Source: Bog-473 sp963770645
GTDB lineage: Bacteria; Actinomycetota; Acidimicrobiia; Acidimicrobiales; RAAP-2
NCBI GenBank assembly: GCA_963770645.1
Contig: CAVYQL010000003.1
Span: 496,001 to 560,000, forward strand
Direction of reading: 5' to 3'
DNA length: 64,000 nucleotides
A program made the translations under genes and the position numbers. Of the stretch, positions 28,767 through 37,567 are shown one piece after another; the stretch's first letter is position 1; the number at the start of each line of letters is the position of its first letter. Below the pieces are notes generated by a model, which was not told the origin of the DNA, did not search any database, and saw only the letters and a program-made list of their open reading frames with translations.

Positions 28767-29594
28767 CTACGAGTCGTCGTCGGAACGGAAGACCGGCCAG
28801 CAGATCTCGGTGACCCATTGGGCCGAATCGGCAACATCAGCCGCATCAACCAAATAGTTCTCGCGTACAGGGCCATCAATGCTGATCTCGTGGGTGGTGA
28901 CATAGGAACCGAGCTGTCCGTAGGAGATGTCCATGTCCTCATGCGAACCCCGATGAGTGAGGACGGCTAGTTCGGCTTCGGGGACGACCAGGGGAAAGAC
29001 ACGCCCGACCGGACGGGCCTCACCTTCGGTGGGAACGAAGACGGTGGCCTGTCCGCGACCGTGTTGGAAGATTTCGCTGGCGAAGAGTCCGCCTCTCGCC
29101 CCGGTGACGTTTACTCCTTGGGCCAGCACAACGCCTCGCAACTCACCTAGCGCTCCCTGCCACCAGGCGGGTAGGTCGTCTCGATCAATGATCTCGCCCA
29201 CCCCGAGGGCGATCATTGCTCCGGTGGTGCGGTGTTCGACGGCGACCTCAGATGACTCTGGTGCCTCGAGGATGCTCCTCAGAGAGTCGACCGCTGTGTG
29301 GATCTTGTCGAGTTCGGTCTCGAGCCGATCGAGGTGGGCGGCAATGACTGCGTTCCGGGCCGACTGATCGTTGGCCGTCAGCGCCACCTTGACCTCTGGG
29401 ACGGGCATCTCCAGGTCACGCAAGCGGCGGATCACCTGGGCTTGGGGGACCTGCTCCGGTGTGTAATACCGGTAGCCGGTGTCTGGGTTCACTGTGGCCG
29501 GCTCCAAGAGTCCGACCTGGTGGTAATGCCGCAGAGTCTTGACGCTGAGGTGTGTCATGCGGGAGAACTCACCCACGGTCAGCTCCGCTGCCAT
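28767..29594 (-). CDS. MerR-family regulator with GyrI-like effector domain
   Basis: The protein is 275 residues. The N-terminal MerR winged helix (VGEFSRMTHLSVKTLRHYHQ, DTGYRYYTPEQV) is followed by a dimerisation helix (HLDRLETELDKIHTAVDSLR) and a GyrI/BmrR-type small-molecule-binding domain ending WVTEICWPV. BmrR-like proteins activate genes on binding lipophilic or cationic drugs. It is divergent from a SnoaL-like gene, with a dyad between them that is the likely operator. Confidence 0.92.
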   Translation of the reverse strand: MAAELTVGEFSRMTHLSVKTLRHYHQVGLLEPATVNPDTGYRYYTPEQVPQAQVIRRLRDLEMPVPEVKVALTANDQSARNAVIAAHLDRLETELDKIHTAVDSLRSILEAPESSEVAVEHRTTGAMIALGVGEIIDRDDLPAWWQGALGELRGVVLAQGVNVTGARGGLFASEIFQHGRGQATVFVPTEGEARPVGRVFPLVVPEAELAVLTHRGSHEDMDISYGQLGSYVTTHEISIDGPVRENYLVDAADVADSAQWVTEICWPVFRSDDDS

Positions 29595-29622
29595 GTCACA
29601 AGTCTGAGCCCTCCCCCTGCTG

Positions 29623-29655
29623 GAGAGTCAAGTTGGAAGAGAGGTCTTGACCCTC
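29623..29655. promoter_or_regulatory. Candidate MerR operator dyad
   Basis: The inverted repeat GAGAGTCAAG-N13-CTTGACCCTC (one mismatch in 10-bp arms) lies in the divergent region between the MerR gene (29594) and the SnoaL-like gene (29742). The arms contain TTGAC sequences usable as -35 boxes on both strands. Confidence 0.5.
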
Positions 29656-29741
29656 CCTTAACCGGATCATTCAGTGTGGGTGCCGGTCGTCACTAGGACC
29701 GATCCGAGCCACTTATTCACCCGATTGAAAGGAGCATCACC

Positions 29742-30113
29742 ATGAGTGAGCAGACAATCCCCACCATTGCGGGTGTCGTCTCCCACCACCTCACGGCCGT
29801 CAATGCCTTTGACAAGGATGCCATCGTTGCCACCTTCTGGTCTGACGCCCTCGTCAACGACGCCCGACGGGAATTCTGGGGCACCGATGCCATTCGTCGT
29901 TGGGTGGCCAAGGAGATGGTCGGCGACCACGTGACCATTGAGGTCATCGAAGCCATCGACCACCATGGCCAGATCATCGTCCGAGGTCGCTATGACGGGG
30001 ACTTCGACAAGACCAACCTCCCCAGTGAGCTGATCATGACGAACTACTTCACCGTCCGAGACGACAAAATCGACAGCCTGTTCATCATTCGCAACGTTCC
30101 GGCTGACTACTAG
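29742..30113 (+). CDS. SnoaL/NTF2-like protein
   Basis: The protein is 123 residues. The ATG has AAAGGAG at good spacing. The SnoaL-like cone fold is indicated by HLTAVNAFDKDAIVATFWSD, the EFWGTDAIRRWVAKEMVG segment and the C-terminal TNYFTVRDDKIDSLFIIRN. Members bind or isomerise small hydrophobic molecules. It is divergent from the MerR regulator, which probably controls it. Confidence 0.85.
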   Translation: MSEQTIPTIAGVVSHHLTAVNAFDKDAIVATFWSDALVNDARREFWGTDAIRRWVAKEMVGDHVTIEVIEAIDHHGQIIVRGRYDGDFDKTNLPSELIMTNYFTVRDDKIDSLFIIRNVPADY

Positions 30114-30262
30114 CCCGAAGGCCAGCCTCTGCCGGGTTGACACCCTTGACTAGGTAGTCGTTCAAGCCGTCGTGAAGGCGGCCAATCTGGACAGACCAGG
30201 ACCGGCAAAAAGTAGGCACCGAGCCGGCGTTCTGGGACAGTCGGAGCCGGGTGAAGAGCGCC

Positions 30263-30613
30263 CTATTGAACGAAGACCTTCCCTTCCCTTTCGATCACCC
30301 TGCCACGCCGCAACGGAATCACCTTGGTCAACAGTCGATAACCAAAATCGAGGATCGGGACTTTGGCGAAGGCGCCCTGGGGGCCCAGGGTCATGCGACC
30401 CGTCGAGACGTCGTATTTTGCACCGTGCCACGGGCACACCAGGCAACCTTCCTCGTCGATTGAACCTTTAGCGAGATCGGCGCGGAGGTGCCGGCACCGT
30501 CGACTCACGGCGAATAGTTCACCCCCAGCGTTCCCCACGGCATAACGACCTGCGCCTTGGACGACGCCAGGTTGGAGTTCTGCGACAGTTCCGACTTCGA
30601 CTTCTTGACTCAT
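30263..30613 (-). CDS. Rieske [2Fe-2S] ferredoxin-like protein
   Basis: The protein is 116 residues. The cluster ligands are C40-R-H42 and C60-P-W-H63 (RRCRHLRADL and CLVCPWHGAKYDV), the standard Rieske pattern. The N-terminus TVAELQPGVVQGAGRYAVGN is typical of soluble Rieske electron carriers. No oxygenase partner is encoded nearby, so the redox partner is unknown. Confidence 0.9.
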   Translation of the reverse strand: MSQEVEVGTVAELQPGVVQGAGRYAVGNAGGELFAVSRRCRHLRADLAKGSIDEEGCLVCPWHGAKYDVSTGRMTLGPQGAFAKVPILDFGYRLLTKVIPLRRGRVIEREGKVFVQ

Positions 30614-30897
30614 AGTGGCCCCTGGGTGGAGGTAAGAACCTTAGGCACACGGCGAGCCGCGCTTCCCAACGTGCTCAATCCCGGCGACTCTCCTATCACT
30701 TGTCAACCCCTCTTTTGGGGCTCGGGAGTGAAAACAGTGGACACAACATTGATGAGTCACTCAAGGAGGACAGGCTCTTATTAGGTCACGCGTTTTCGAG
30801 AACGTGGAGTCCGGACTGAGGTGACCGGGTCCCCTTGAACTGATCCACCCGCTGTGCGAGTCCAATGCCTCAAGATGGGGCAAGGAGGACAGCACAG

Positions 30898-31177
30898 ATG
30901 AAGCAGCGGCGACACACGCCCGAGCAGGTGATCCGAAAGCTGGCTGAGGGCGACAAGCTCTTGGCCCAGGGCAAGACCGTCGAGGAGGTAGCCCGGCACC
31001 TCGAGATCTCCGAGCAGACGTTCCAATCGCTGGCGCAACCAATACGGCGGGATGAAGGCCGAGGACGCAAAGCGGCTCAAGGAGCTCGAGAAAGAGAACC
31101 AGCGTCTAAAGAAGATCGTGGCCGACCAAGCCCTCGACATCGACATGCTCAAGGAGTTGGCTGAGGGAAACTTCTGA
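30898..31177 (+). pseudogene. IS3 orfA with a frameshift
   Basis: The ATG at 30898 has CAAGGAGG upstream. The N-terminal HTH reads HTPEQVIRKLAEGDKLLAQG and VEEVARHLEISEQTF. Near 31024 one extra base shifts the frame; the natural frame continues RWRNQYGGMKAEDAKRLKEL and the leucine-zipper region KENQRLKKIVADQALDIDML, ending at 31177. Transposition would need a repaired orfA, so the copy is probably inactive unless this is a sequence error. Confidence 0.85.
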
Positions 31178-32028
31178 CCCCGGACCGTCGCCGGCGAGCT
31201 GTTCTCAAGCTCACGGTCCGGCCCGGGGTCTCAGAGCGCAGGGCCTGTCGTGTGGTCGGCCAGGCCCGCTCCACCCAACGCCTCGCTGCACCAGTCCCCG
31301 GTGACGAAGAACTTGCCCTGCGCGCCTTCTTGCGTGAGTTCTCGCTGCGCCGCCCCCGCTGGGGTTGGCGACGGGCCGCCCGGGCCGCCCGCGACGCCGG
31401 CTGGCGGGTCAACGACAAGCGGATCCATCGCCTGTGGCGCGCAGAAGGCCTGCGTGTGCCCTATCGCAAGCGCAAGCGCCCGTTCCGCGGCATCGGGGTG
31501 GCGACCGGCGCCTTTTGCCTGATCCGACCCAATGTGGTGTGGGCTCTCGACTTCCAGTTCGACCAGACCGCCGACGGGAGGAACCTCAAGCTCTTGAACG
31601 TCATCGACGAGTACAGCCGTGAATGCTTGGCCATCGACGTCGAGCGTGCCATCGATGCCGACGGCGTGGTGGCCTGCCTCGAACGCCTGGCCACCGAACG
31701 CGGGGCACCGGCCTACGTGCGCTTTGACCACGGACCCGAGTTCATCGCCTATGCAGTGGCCGACTGGTGCCGCTTCAACGGAACCGGCACCGTGTTCATC
31801 GACCCGGGCAGCCCGTGGCAGAACGCCTGGATCGAGAGCTTCAACGGTCGCTTACGCGACGAGCTCTTGAACGGCCAGCGCTTCGACTCGCTCCTCGAGG
31901 CCCAAGTCCTCCTCGAGGACTGGCGGATCGACTACAACATCAACAGGCCGCACAGCGCACACGGCTGGCTCACACCAGTCGAGTTCGTCGAGGCCTGGCT
32001 GCACCGACAACAGCTCACACTCGCATAG
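31174..32028 (+). CDS. IS3-family transposase catalytic subunit (OrfB)
   Basis: The DDE integrase core is complete: ALDFQFDQT (first Asp), RFDHGPEFIA (second Asp) and NAWIESFNGRLRDELLN (Glu). The frame runs back to the end of orfA with LTPDRRRRAVLKLTV-type orfB start sequence and no ATG there, which fits expression as an OrfAB fusion by -1 frameshifting. An internal GTG at 31252 is the first conventional start. Confidence 0.9.
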   Translation: MTPDRRRRAVLKLTVRPGVSERRACRVVGQARSTQRLAAPVPGDEELALRAFLREFSLRRPRWGWRRAARAARDAGWRVNDKRIHRLWRAEGLRVPYRKRKRPFRGIGVATGAFCLIRPNVVWALDFQFDQTADGRNLKLLNVIDEYSRECLAIDVERAIDADGVVACLERLATERGAPAYVRFDHGPEFIAYAVADWCRFNGTGTVFIDPGSPWQNAWIESFNGRLRDELLNGQRFDSLLEAQVLLEDWRIDYNINRPHSAHGWLTPVEFVEAWLHRQQLTLA

Positions 32029-32134
32029 CGAGTGGATCAACAATCGGGATCCCCTCAGAGGGTCGGCGTGTCGCTGGAAAGTCAGCGCCGAAGGGCGACA
32101 GAAGTGGGGGGAGCCAGACCCCCAGCCCCCGGAT

Positions 32135-33184
32135 CTAGGCGCGAGGGAGGTAGCGGTACACCTCGCGGGCGACGTAGCGCTTCAGAATGCGGATGACTTC
32201 GGGCTTGGTCTTTCCCTCCTTCACACGCCGCTCGAAGTAGACCTGGGTCTCGGCATCGTGGGCGATGCGGACCATGACGATGCGCCACAGCGCGCTGTTG
32301 GCCTGACGATCACCGCCTTGGTGGGCCCGGACCTTCCCGCTCTTCTTGCCCGACCCCGTCGGGATGGGTGACACGCCGCAGAGGTGGGCCCAGGCGGCTT
32401 CTGAATGCAATCGTTCGGGGTTGTCGCCGGCCGCCATCACCAGGGTGGCCGCGGTGTCGGGACCGACTCCGAAGAGGTCGAGGAGATCGGGAACGGTGGC
32501 GACGAGGAGGCCTTCGATCCGCTCGTCGAGTTCTGCGAGCTCGTCGTCGAGCGTCTTGATGCGGCGCGCCAGCGAGAACAACGATGCCTTGGTGGCCGCC
32601 GTCACCGGATCGGGCGAACGGGTCGGCCGAAGCCCCGACGCCTCGGCCACCAAGGCGGACACCGAAAGGCCCTTCAAGCGGCAACGGAGCTGTTCGGGAG
32701 CGCTGTAGCCGAGGTGGCGCATCTGGGTGAGCGCCCTGACCCTCGCCTGGCGGGCCGAACGCTCGGCGACGACGAGGACCCCGATGGCCTCGACGGCACC
32801 GTCGCGCGACTTGGGGCTGGCGCTGGCTCGACCGCTCAGGGCGGCCCGCGCCGCTTCGATCGCGTCGAGAGGATCGGACTTGCCGCTGCGCCGGCGCTCC
32901 TCTCGATTGGGTCGATCGACTTCAATGACCTGCACGCCGGCTCGACGCAGGTAGCGGGCCAGACCCGAGCCATACGAACCGGTGCCCTCCACGCCGATCT
33001 TGACGACGTCGCCGCAGCCCTCGAGCCATTTGAGCAAGGCTCGGTAGCCGGCTCCGTCGGTGGCGAAGCTCTCCGCTCCGAGCAGCCCGCCCAGAGGGTC
33101 GAGCGCAGCCGCGACATGGACGTCGAGATGGGTATCGACGCCACCAGTAATCCCACGCGCAGCTTCTACGATGGTCATGGTCAT
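32135..33184 (-). CDS. IS110-family transposase (copy 1)
   Basis: The protein is 349 residues from the ATG at 33184 with AGAAGGG upstream; the open frame extends to 33343. The N-terminal RuvC-like DEDD domain begins GGVDTHLDVHVAAALDPLGG and includes VEGTGSYGSGLARYLRRAGV and KSDPLDAIEAARAAL. The C-terminal Tnp domain has LFGVGPDTAATLVMAAGDNP and a CGVSPIPTGSGK motif. IS110 recombinases insert without terminal repeats and are guided by an element-encoded bridge RNA. A stem-loop upstream at 33240-33268 may belong to it. This protein differs strongly from the other IS110 gene in the window. Confidence 0.93.
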   Translation of the reverse strand: MTMTIVEAARGITGGVDTHLDVHVAAALDPLGGLLGAESFATDGAGYRALLKWLEGCGDVVKIGVEGTGSYGSGLARYLRRAGVQVIEVDRPNREERRRSGKSDPLDAIEAARAALSGRASASPKSRDGAVEAIGVLVVAERSARQARVRALTQMRHLGYSAPEQLRCRLKGLSVSALVAEASGLRPTRSPDPVTAATKASLFSLARRIKTLDDELAELDERIEGLLVATVPDLLDLFGVGPDTAATLVMAAGDNPERLHSEAAWAHLCGVSPIPTGSGKKSGKVRAHQGGDRQANSALWRIVMVRIAHDAETQVYFERRVKEGKTKPEVIRILKRYVAREVYRYLPRA

Positions 33185-33239
33185 CCCTTCTGTTAATGGA
33201 GTTAGGGATGGCACGGCCGTTCCGGATCGGAGCGACGGG

Positions 33240-33268
33240 GGTCTGGGTTGTTGGTAGCAACCCAGACC
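33240..33268. ncRNA. Hairpin in the IS110 leader, candidate bridge-RNA stem
   Basis: A perfect 11-bp stem, GGTCTGGGTTG with CAACCCAGACC and a 7-base loop, lies 56 bp upstream of the transposase start. In the IS110 group the bridge RNA is encoded in the non-coding end next to the 5' end of the recombinase gene. The identification is inference from position and structure only. Confidence 0.3.
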
Positions 33269-33439
33269 AATCACCCCAACTTCGAGACGGGACGTGCCGC
33301 TTTCAATGTGCCGCTGGAAGGCTCGGTCGACGACGTTTTGCAACGTCGCGAGATTCCAAGTCAGACCGGACCTGCCAGCACTCCCGAAGCTATTCAGGAC
33401 CAGCTGCGAAGCGGTGGACCCTCAGAGAAGTATCAATGA
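33248..33439 (+). CDS. Possible truncated ORF beside IS110
   Basis: A 63-codon frame ending GPASTPEAIQDQLRSGG-SEKYQ has protein-like composition but overlaps the hairpin of the IS110 leader and lacks a Shine-Dalgarno. It may be the tail of a gene cut by the IS110 insertion. No family is recognised. Confidence 0.25.
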   Translation: MLVATQTNHPNFETGRAAFNVPLEGSVDDVLQRREIPSQTGPASTPEAIQDQLRSGGPSEKYQ

Positions 33440-33491
33440 AGTGGGGCACCACCTCTTTCTGGCTCTGGGAGGAGCTGACAGACTCCGGTGT

Positions 33492-33905
33492 GTGCCGTCG
33501 ATCTCTGGCCGCGTCGAGGTCAATCTGACCGTCCGTGATCCCGCGATGAGTGCAACCTGGTATTCAAAGCTCCTGGGCCTCCAAGTGCTTTACGACTATG
33601 CGGGTGAAGACGGTCGTTTGCATTACATCGCTCTGGTGGAGCCGGAAAGCCAGTTCGTCCTCGCCCTTGTCGGTCACCACGAGCATTCCGACGAACCGTT
33701 CAGCGAGTTCCGTACGGGCCTCGATCACCTGGAGTTCTTGGTTGACCGCCGAGAAGACCTCAACGACTGGGCCGAGCGGTTGAACGTGCTTGGGATCCCG
33801 CACTCAGGAGTCAAGGAGCCCGGGTACACCCGGAACGCCATGGTCACCTTTCGCGACCCCGACAACATCCAGCTCGAGTTCTTCTGGAGGGCACCAGCCC
33901 GTTAG
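33492..33905 (+). CDS. VOC-superfamily (glyoxalase/dioxygenase-like) protein
   Basis: The protein is 137 residues from GTG at 33492; the true start is uncertain. The VOC fold is shown by VNLTVRDPAMSATWYSKLLG, DHLEFLVDRREDLNDWAERL and the C-terminal FRDPDNIQLEFFW with the metal-ligand Glu. The substrate is unknown. It sits between the IS110 leader and a gene-poor stretch. Confidence 0.85.
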   Translation: MPSISGRVEVNLTVRDPAMSATWYSKLLGLQVLYDYAGEDGRLHYIALVEPESQFVLALVGHHEHSDEPFSEFRTGLDHLEFLVDRREDLNDWAERLNVLGIPHSGVKEPGYTRNAMVTFRDPDNIQLEFFWRAPAR

Positions 33906-34249
33906 GTGTCGCACAGTTCCGGCGTTCTGGGGCATTTAGCGTTGGTCCCGGGCATCCACTGAGGTCGCCAGCGTGATGGCATCCTCCCCGTGGTCTTGGA
34001 ATGACAGCACGGCCTCCTCAATGCCGACGACTGGCAGGGAGATACGGCGCACGTGGTCGGCACGTCGGGAGTAGATACCGGCGAGGTGGTTGCCCGTTGC
34101 CGAGGCGGACTGCCATTCTCGCACTGGCGCTCCGTTCCGAAGTTATAACCCGCACCGATGTCGGGACTCCTCAGATGAGGACACGAGGAGGTCAGCATGA
34201 CGTGTCGTATCGAGCGTCACTGTTGGCACTGTATGCGGTCCATTCCAGA
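33906..34249. other. Gap with one possible small ORF
   Basis: A minus-strand frame at 33936-34124 (62 codons) contains protein-like sequence (RRISLPVVGIEEAVLSFQDH) and could be a short or truncated gene. Nothing else is seen. It is not called as a gene. Confidence 0.3.
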
Positions 34250-34888
34250 TCAGCCGTGTGGCGTCCTGGAACGAACCTCCACCGCTAACGCCTCTAAGAA
34301 CTCAGCCCTATCCCCTCGCCCAGCGCTCCGCCATAGCGATGCAGCCTGGTCCAATGTGGCGCCGGTTGGATCGAAGAGTTCGTCCACGTAGAGGGTCGCC
34401 ATCCGTTCCATAGCGATGGCGTTCGGGTCGATTGTTCGGCCCGCAGCAAGGTCCTCGACGTGGAACTCCTGGACACGGGTCCGCACATTCATGTTCCCTG
34501 CGGCGAGCCACTTCTGAGCCGCTTCAATCCGAGTGCGGGCACGATCGACCAGTCGCCGGAAGGCCAGGCGCTCCAAGTGCGGGACCAGTGCCGGGAAGAA
34601 CCAGACTTGGATTTCCTCGGGCATGGTCTCCGCCCATGAGAAGGCGCCTTCGACGTATTCCCGATATTCCATGCTCAGGACGGCATCGGGGTCGGTCGCA
34701 TAGGTGTCGAGCAGGAACATCCAAGCGCTGCTCAGTAGACCAAAGGAGCGCTGGGCGCGAGCGCTCTTGAATGCCTGGGTTGCGGGCTGGATCGCCTGTT
34801 CTCTCTCACCGTGGGTCAAGTGAACTGACGCCTCCTCCATCGCCTCTCTTGTGTCCCGGATGAGCTGGGCGCTGGTCTTGCGAGCCAT
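34250..34888 (-). CDS. Hypothetical helical protein
   Basis: The protein is 212 residues from ATG. It is soluble and mostly alpha-helical by composition, with segments such as RDTREAMEEASVHLTHGERE and RRLVDRARTRIEAAQKWLA. No signal peptide, membrane segment or known motif is seen. Codon use and length support a real gene. The function is unknown. Confidence 0.7.
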   Translation of the reverse strand: MARKTSAQLIRDTREAMEEASVHLTHGEREQAIQPATQAFKSARAQRSFGLLSSAWMFLLDTYATDPDAVLSMEYREYVEGAFSWAETMPEEIQVWFFPALVPHLERLAFRRLVDRARTRIEAAQKWLAAGNMNVRTRVQEFHVEDLAAGRTIDPNAIAMERMATLYVDELFDPTGATLDQAASLWRSAGRGDRAEFLEALAVEVRSRTPHG

Positions 34889-35028
34889 CTGCTCAGTTTT
34901 TCAGGGGTGCCGACGAATACCGTGCAACCGACACCTGGCTGACTGCCACCTATGTGCATGCCGCAGGGTGGCACTCACTCCCGGCGGCTCGGGGCCGTAG
35001 TTCAGATGACGGTGCTCTGCGGCGTGGG

Positions 35029-35277
35029 TTACTGCCGATAGGACGGCGGAGGCCAGCTCTCCGCATGCCCTGACGGCGATCGCGGCGTCGTGAAGGACGA
35101 CCACGAGCTGCCGTCCCACCAGCGCGTCACTCCAGCCGAGTCGGGGTACCAGCCCGGCGGTGGCAGGCTCGGAATGCCTGAGCGTGATGCGCGTCCCCTC
35201 TCGATGTACAAAATCCCACCAGTAAGCACGCAAGCAAAACCGGTCAGACAGACGACGACGCCATTAGGTACTAACAC
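35029..35277 (-). CDS. Small membrane protein with DUF2510 domain
   Basis: The protein is 82 residues. One N-terminal transmembrane helix (GVVVCLTGFACVLTGGILYI) is followed by a DUF2510 motif, LPPPGWYPDSAGVTRWWDGS, an actinobacterial module found on many membrane proteins. The motif's role is not known. A related DUF2510 sits on the RDD protein at 63.8 kb. Confidence 0.7.
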   Translation of the reverse strand: MLVPNGVVVCLTGFACVLTGGILYIERGRASRSGIPSLPPPGWYPDSAGVTRWWDGSSWSSFTTPRSPSGHAESWPPPSYRQ

Positions 35278-35424
35278 TGATCTGGCGTTGTGGGGACATT
35301 TCTACTTCTTTGGACGTAAACTCTGTTTTCGAATGCCCAGGAATATCAGGCGATACGGACAGGCCCATGTCGGGATACCGAAGTAGGCCACAACTCCGGC
35401 GAATTGGGGCACCTCTGTCTCAAT

Positions 35425-36168
35425 TCAGGCTTCAAGGAGACGCGCGCGAAGAGTATCCAAGGTTTCGTTTTTGACACCGAGTCCATGCAGGTAGCCCTCG
35501 ATTGACCTATGCCTCGTCCGGAGGAGTTCGAGGAAAGCCTTCATCGCGGGTCCTGACGACTGCAGCAACCACCTGGGTCGTGCAGTAATCTCGGCTGCTT
35601 CTTTAGGGTCGTTGACCTTGGCCCATGACAGGTGAGCGTCCAGAGAAAGGTTCGTGAGCTCGTAGTCCTCCATAATCGTCTCGTCGGAGACACCCAGCGC
35701 TGAGAGCAACAGGCCGGCGAGGATTCCGGTGCGGTCCTTTCCTGCTGCACAATGGAAGACCACGGGGTGGTCACCCTCAGCGATGACGCCCAAGGCAGTG
35801 GCCAACGCGCCTGCTCCATTCTCTGCGATGGCCACGTAGTCCTCGCCGAGCGGAGGTTCTGGATCGTCGGGCTCCGCCCACTTGAAGGGCAGAGAGTCCT
35901 CCTCGAAGAGTGGTGCGTGATGGAACGCAACGTCCATTCCCGACACACGACCAGAACGCTCGAGCTCGGCACTGGAACGGAGATCTATGACCGTGCGAAA
36001 CCCGATCCGATTAGCACACTCGAGATCTGCCCTTGTGAGTCGGTGCAAGGACCCAGATCTGTAGACAACTCCCCATCGAACAGTTCGTCGATCGTCCGTC
36101 CCGTACCCGCCCAGGTCTCGGCAGTTGAATCCGGCCTCAAAAGTGAGATGGCGGTTCGGCTCCGTCAC
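35425..36168 (-). CDS. Tyrosine/dual-specificity phosphatase (Y_phosphatase3)
   Basis: The protein is 247 residues from GTG. The N-terminal NCRDLGGYGTDDRRTVRWGV and the P-loop HCAAGKDRTGILAGLLLSAL identify the PF13350 family of bacterial tyrosine and lipid phosphatases (PtpB-like). The catalytic Cys and Arg, and the Lys-Asp of the loop, are all present. It could act on phosphotyrosine or phosphoinositide. No kinase is encoded nearby. Confidence 0.92.
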   Translation of the reverse strand: MTEPNRHLTFEAGFNCRDLGGYGTDDRRTVRWGVVYRSGSLHRLTRADLECANRIGFRTVIDLRSSAELERSGRVSGMDVAFHHAPLFEEDSLPFKWAEPDDPEPPLGEDYVAIAENGAGALATALGVIAEGDHPVVFHCAAGKDRTGILAGLLLSALGVSDETIMEDYELTNLSLDAHLSWAKVNDPKEAAEITARPRWLLQSSGPAMKAFLELLRTRHRSIEGYLHGLGVKNETLDTLRARLLEA

Positions 36169-36286
36169 GGTTCAGATCGTAAACGCGGCATCCAAAAGGG
36201 GCTTCGGGGTTTCCTGCCACGACGCAGTCCGGCGGACGGGGGCAGGTTCCATCCAAGCTGAACCAGGTTCTGGCACAGTGGGGCCT

Positions 36287-36706
36287 GTGGGCCACTTGAT
36301 TGAAGGAGCGGGACGAATCCGGGTCTTCTGCTCCCCGGACATTGATACCGAGAAATGTCTCGGGCACTCTGGACACGTGGAGATCCACAGCCCTTCGGGC
36401 GAATCTTCGAGGATGGGCGAAGTCTCCCCAACATTTTCGAGCGTGGCTGAGATGGTCGATTGGGCGCGCCTCCGAGCGCGTGAAGCGGTCGTCCTAATCC
36501 GGACCACGATCCACTGGGAGGGTCCTGGCGACACCCCGACTGACGCCGTGCCACTCAACGTCGTCGCGGTTCAGGCGGATTTCCAAGACTTTCTGAACTA
36601 TCCCAGGAATCAGGACCAAAAGCAATCCCCGCCGCCGAAAGAGAGTGAACTGGCCTCGCTTCGGCGGGCCCAGTTCGCAACCACCATGGCGGCACCCGCG
36701 AACTGA
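36287..36706 (+). CDS. Hypothetical protein
   Basis: The protein is 139 residues from a GTG at 36287; the frame is open further upstream, where it overlaps the phosphatase promoter. Segments such as GRIRVFCSPDIDTEKCLGHS and VLIRTTIHWEGPGDTPTDAV are protein-like. No family is recognised. It lies just ahead of a small secreted-protein gene on the same strand. Confidence 0.5.
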   Translation: MGHLIEGAGRIRVFCSPDIDTEKCLGHSGHVEIHSPSGESSRMGEVSPTFSSVAEMVDWARLRAREAVVLIRTTIHWEGPGDTPTDAVPLNVVAVQADFQDFLNYPRNQDQKQSPPPKESELASLRRAQFATTMAAPAN

Positions 36707-36749
36707 CACCATACTGGCGCTCCAACACCAAATGATCGGCTTGGAGGAC

Positions 36750-37157
36750 ATGATGATGCGTCGGATAGGAGTGGCAGCGGGAGGACTCGCGATGACAGCG
36801 GCACTCGTGCTGGTGGGCGCTGGCTCGGCGTCGGCTGCTCCAGTGTTCAAGATCAAGAATGGCGCCGAGTGGACCAACGAGGTGAACAACGGAACGTGCG
36901 AGGTCCAGACCTTCTCGTCGAACGGAACTTGGACCTCAGATCTCTACGGAGACTCGGGCACCTGGTCCGTTGATGGCGAGATTATCCACATCAAGTGGAC
37001 CGAAGGCACCGAACAGGGCGTCGCCTTCAAGGGCACCTACACCACGACGCCGACCAAGGAGTATCCCGGCAAGTTCGTCGGTTCCGTCCGCGGGGATGGC
37101 TACACTGGTCAACTGGTCAAGGGCGTCGTTTCGACCTGGGACGGCCACAACTGCTGA
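36750..37157 (+). CDS. Small secreted protein
   Basis: The protein is 135 residues. Three ATG codons follow each other; GGAGG at 36743-36747 best fits the third, at 36756. The signal peptide is GVAAGGLAMTAALVLVGAGS with cleavage after ASA. The mature chain is a small beta-rich domain with two Cys, one near the start (NGTCEVQTF) and one at the very end (DGHNC), and a GTWSVDGEIIHIKW segment like lipocalin or CpcT-type barrels. The function is unknown. Confidence 0.75.
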   Translation: MMMRRIGVAAGGLAMTAALVLVGAGSASAAPVFKIKNGAEWTNEVNNGTCEVQTFSSNGTWTSDLYGDSGTWSVDGEIIHIKWTEGTEQGVAFKGTYTTTPTKEYPGKFVGSVRGDGYTGQLVKGVVSTWDGHNC

Positions 37158-37237
37158 AGCACTGATCGTCGGCGGCATCACGACTCCGACGTCCGTCGTA
37201 GTCGATCCGGAGCGCCAAGGTGACTTAACTGATCTTG

Positions 37238-37543
37238 TCAGGCGCCCCAGGCTGCTTGAAATGCCTCGGCAGATATGGGTTGTAGATCTTCCGACTCGGC
37301 CGGTCGCAGGGGCTGGCCGGTGAGGAATCCCCACTCGTCGTCAAGGTGCTTGGCGGTATATGCGTGTCTTCTGCCGTCGGATTCAACCGTCAGTTGCCTG
37401 ATGGCAACAAGCTCGCCCTGATCCTCTACAGACTCGAAGAACCAATGCTCGGAGGGGTTCTCTGTCGAGACACCCGCCCAATGTGAACGTGGCAGGGACG
37501 ATGCCGTCAGACGCTCGACATACGGTCCCCGTTGGTCCTGCAT
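37238..37543 (-). CDS. Small hypothetical protein
   Basis: The protein is 101 residues from the ATG at 37543; a GTG at 37567 is an alternative. It is soluble, with WFFESVEDQGELVAIRQLTV and HAYTAKHLDDEWGFLTGQPL segments. No known domain is recognised. It lies directly before the second IS110 element. Confidence 0.6.
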   Translation of the reverse strand: MQDQRGPYVERLTASSLPRSHWAGVSTENPSEHWFFESVEDQGELVAIRQLTVESDGRRHAYTAKHLDDEWGFLTGQPLRPAESEDLQPISAEAFQAAWGA

Positions 37544-37567
37544 GTCTCCGAGGATAGGGTGCCCCAC

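Larger units (their letters stand above)
30822..32057 (+). mobile_element. IS3-family insertion sequence
   Basis: The element is 1236 bp. Imperfect terminal inverted repeats start TGACCGGGTCCCC at the left and end GGGATCCCCTCA at the right; they continue inward through a TGATCCAC--GCT-TGCGAGT block. A 4-bp direct repeat GAGG flanks it (30818-30821 and 32058-32061), the expected target duplication. It contains a frame-disrupted orfA and an apparently intact orfB. Confidence 0.88.
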
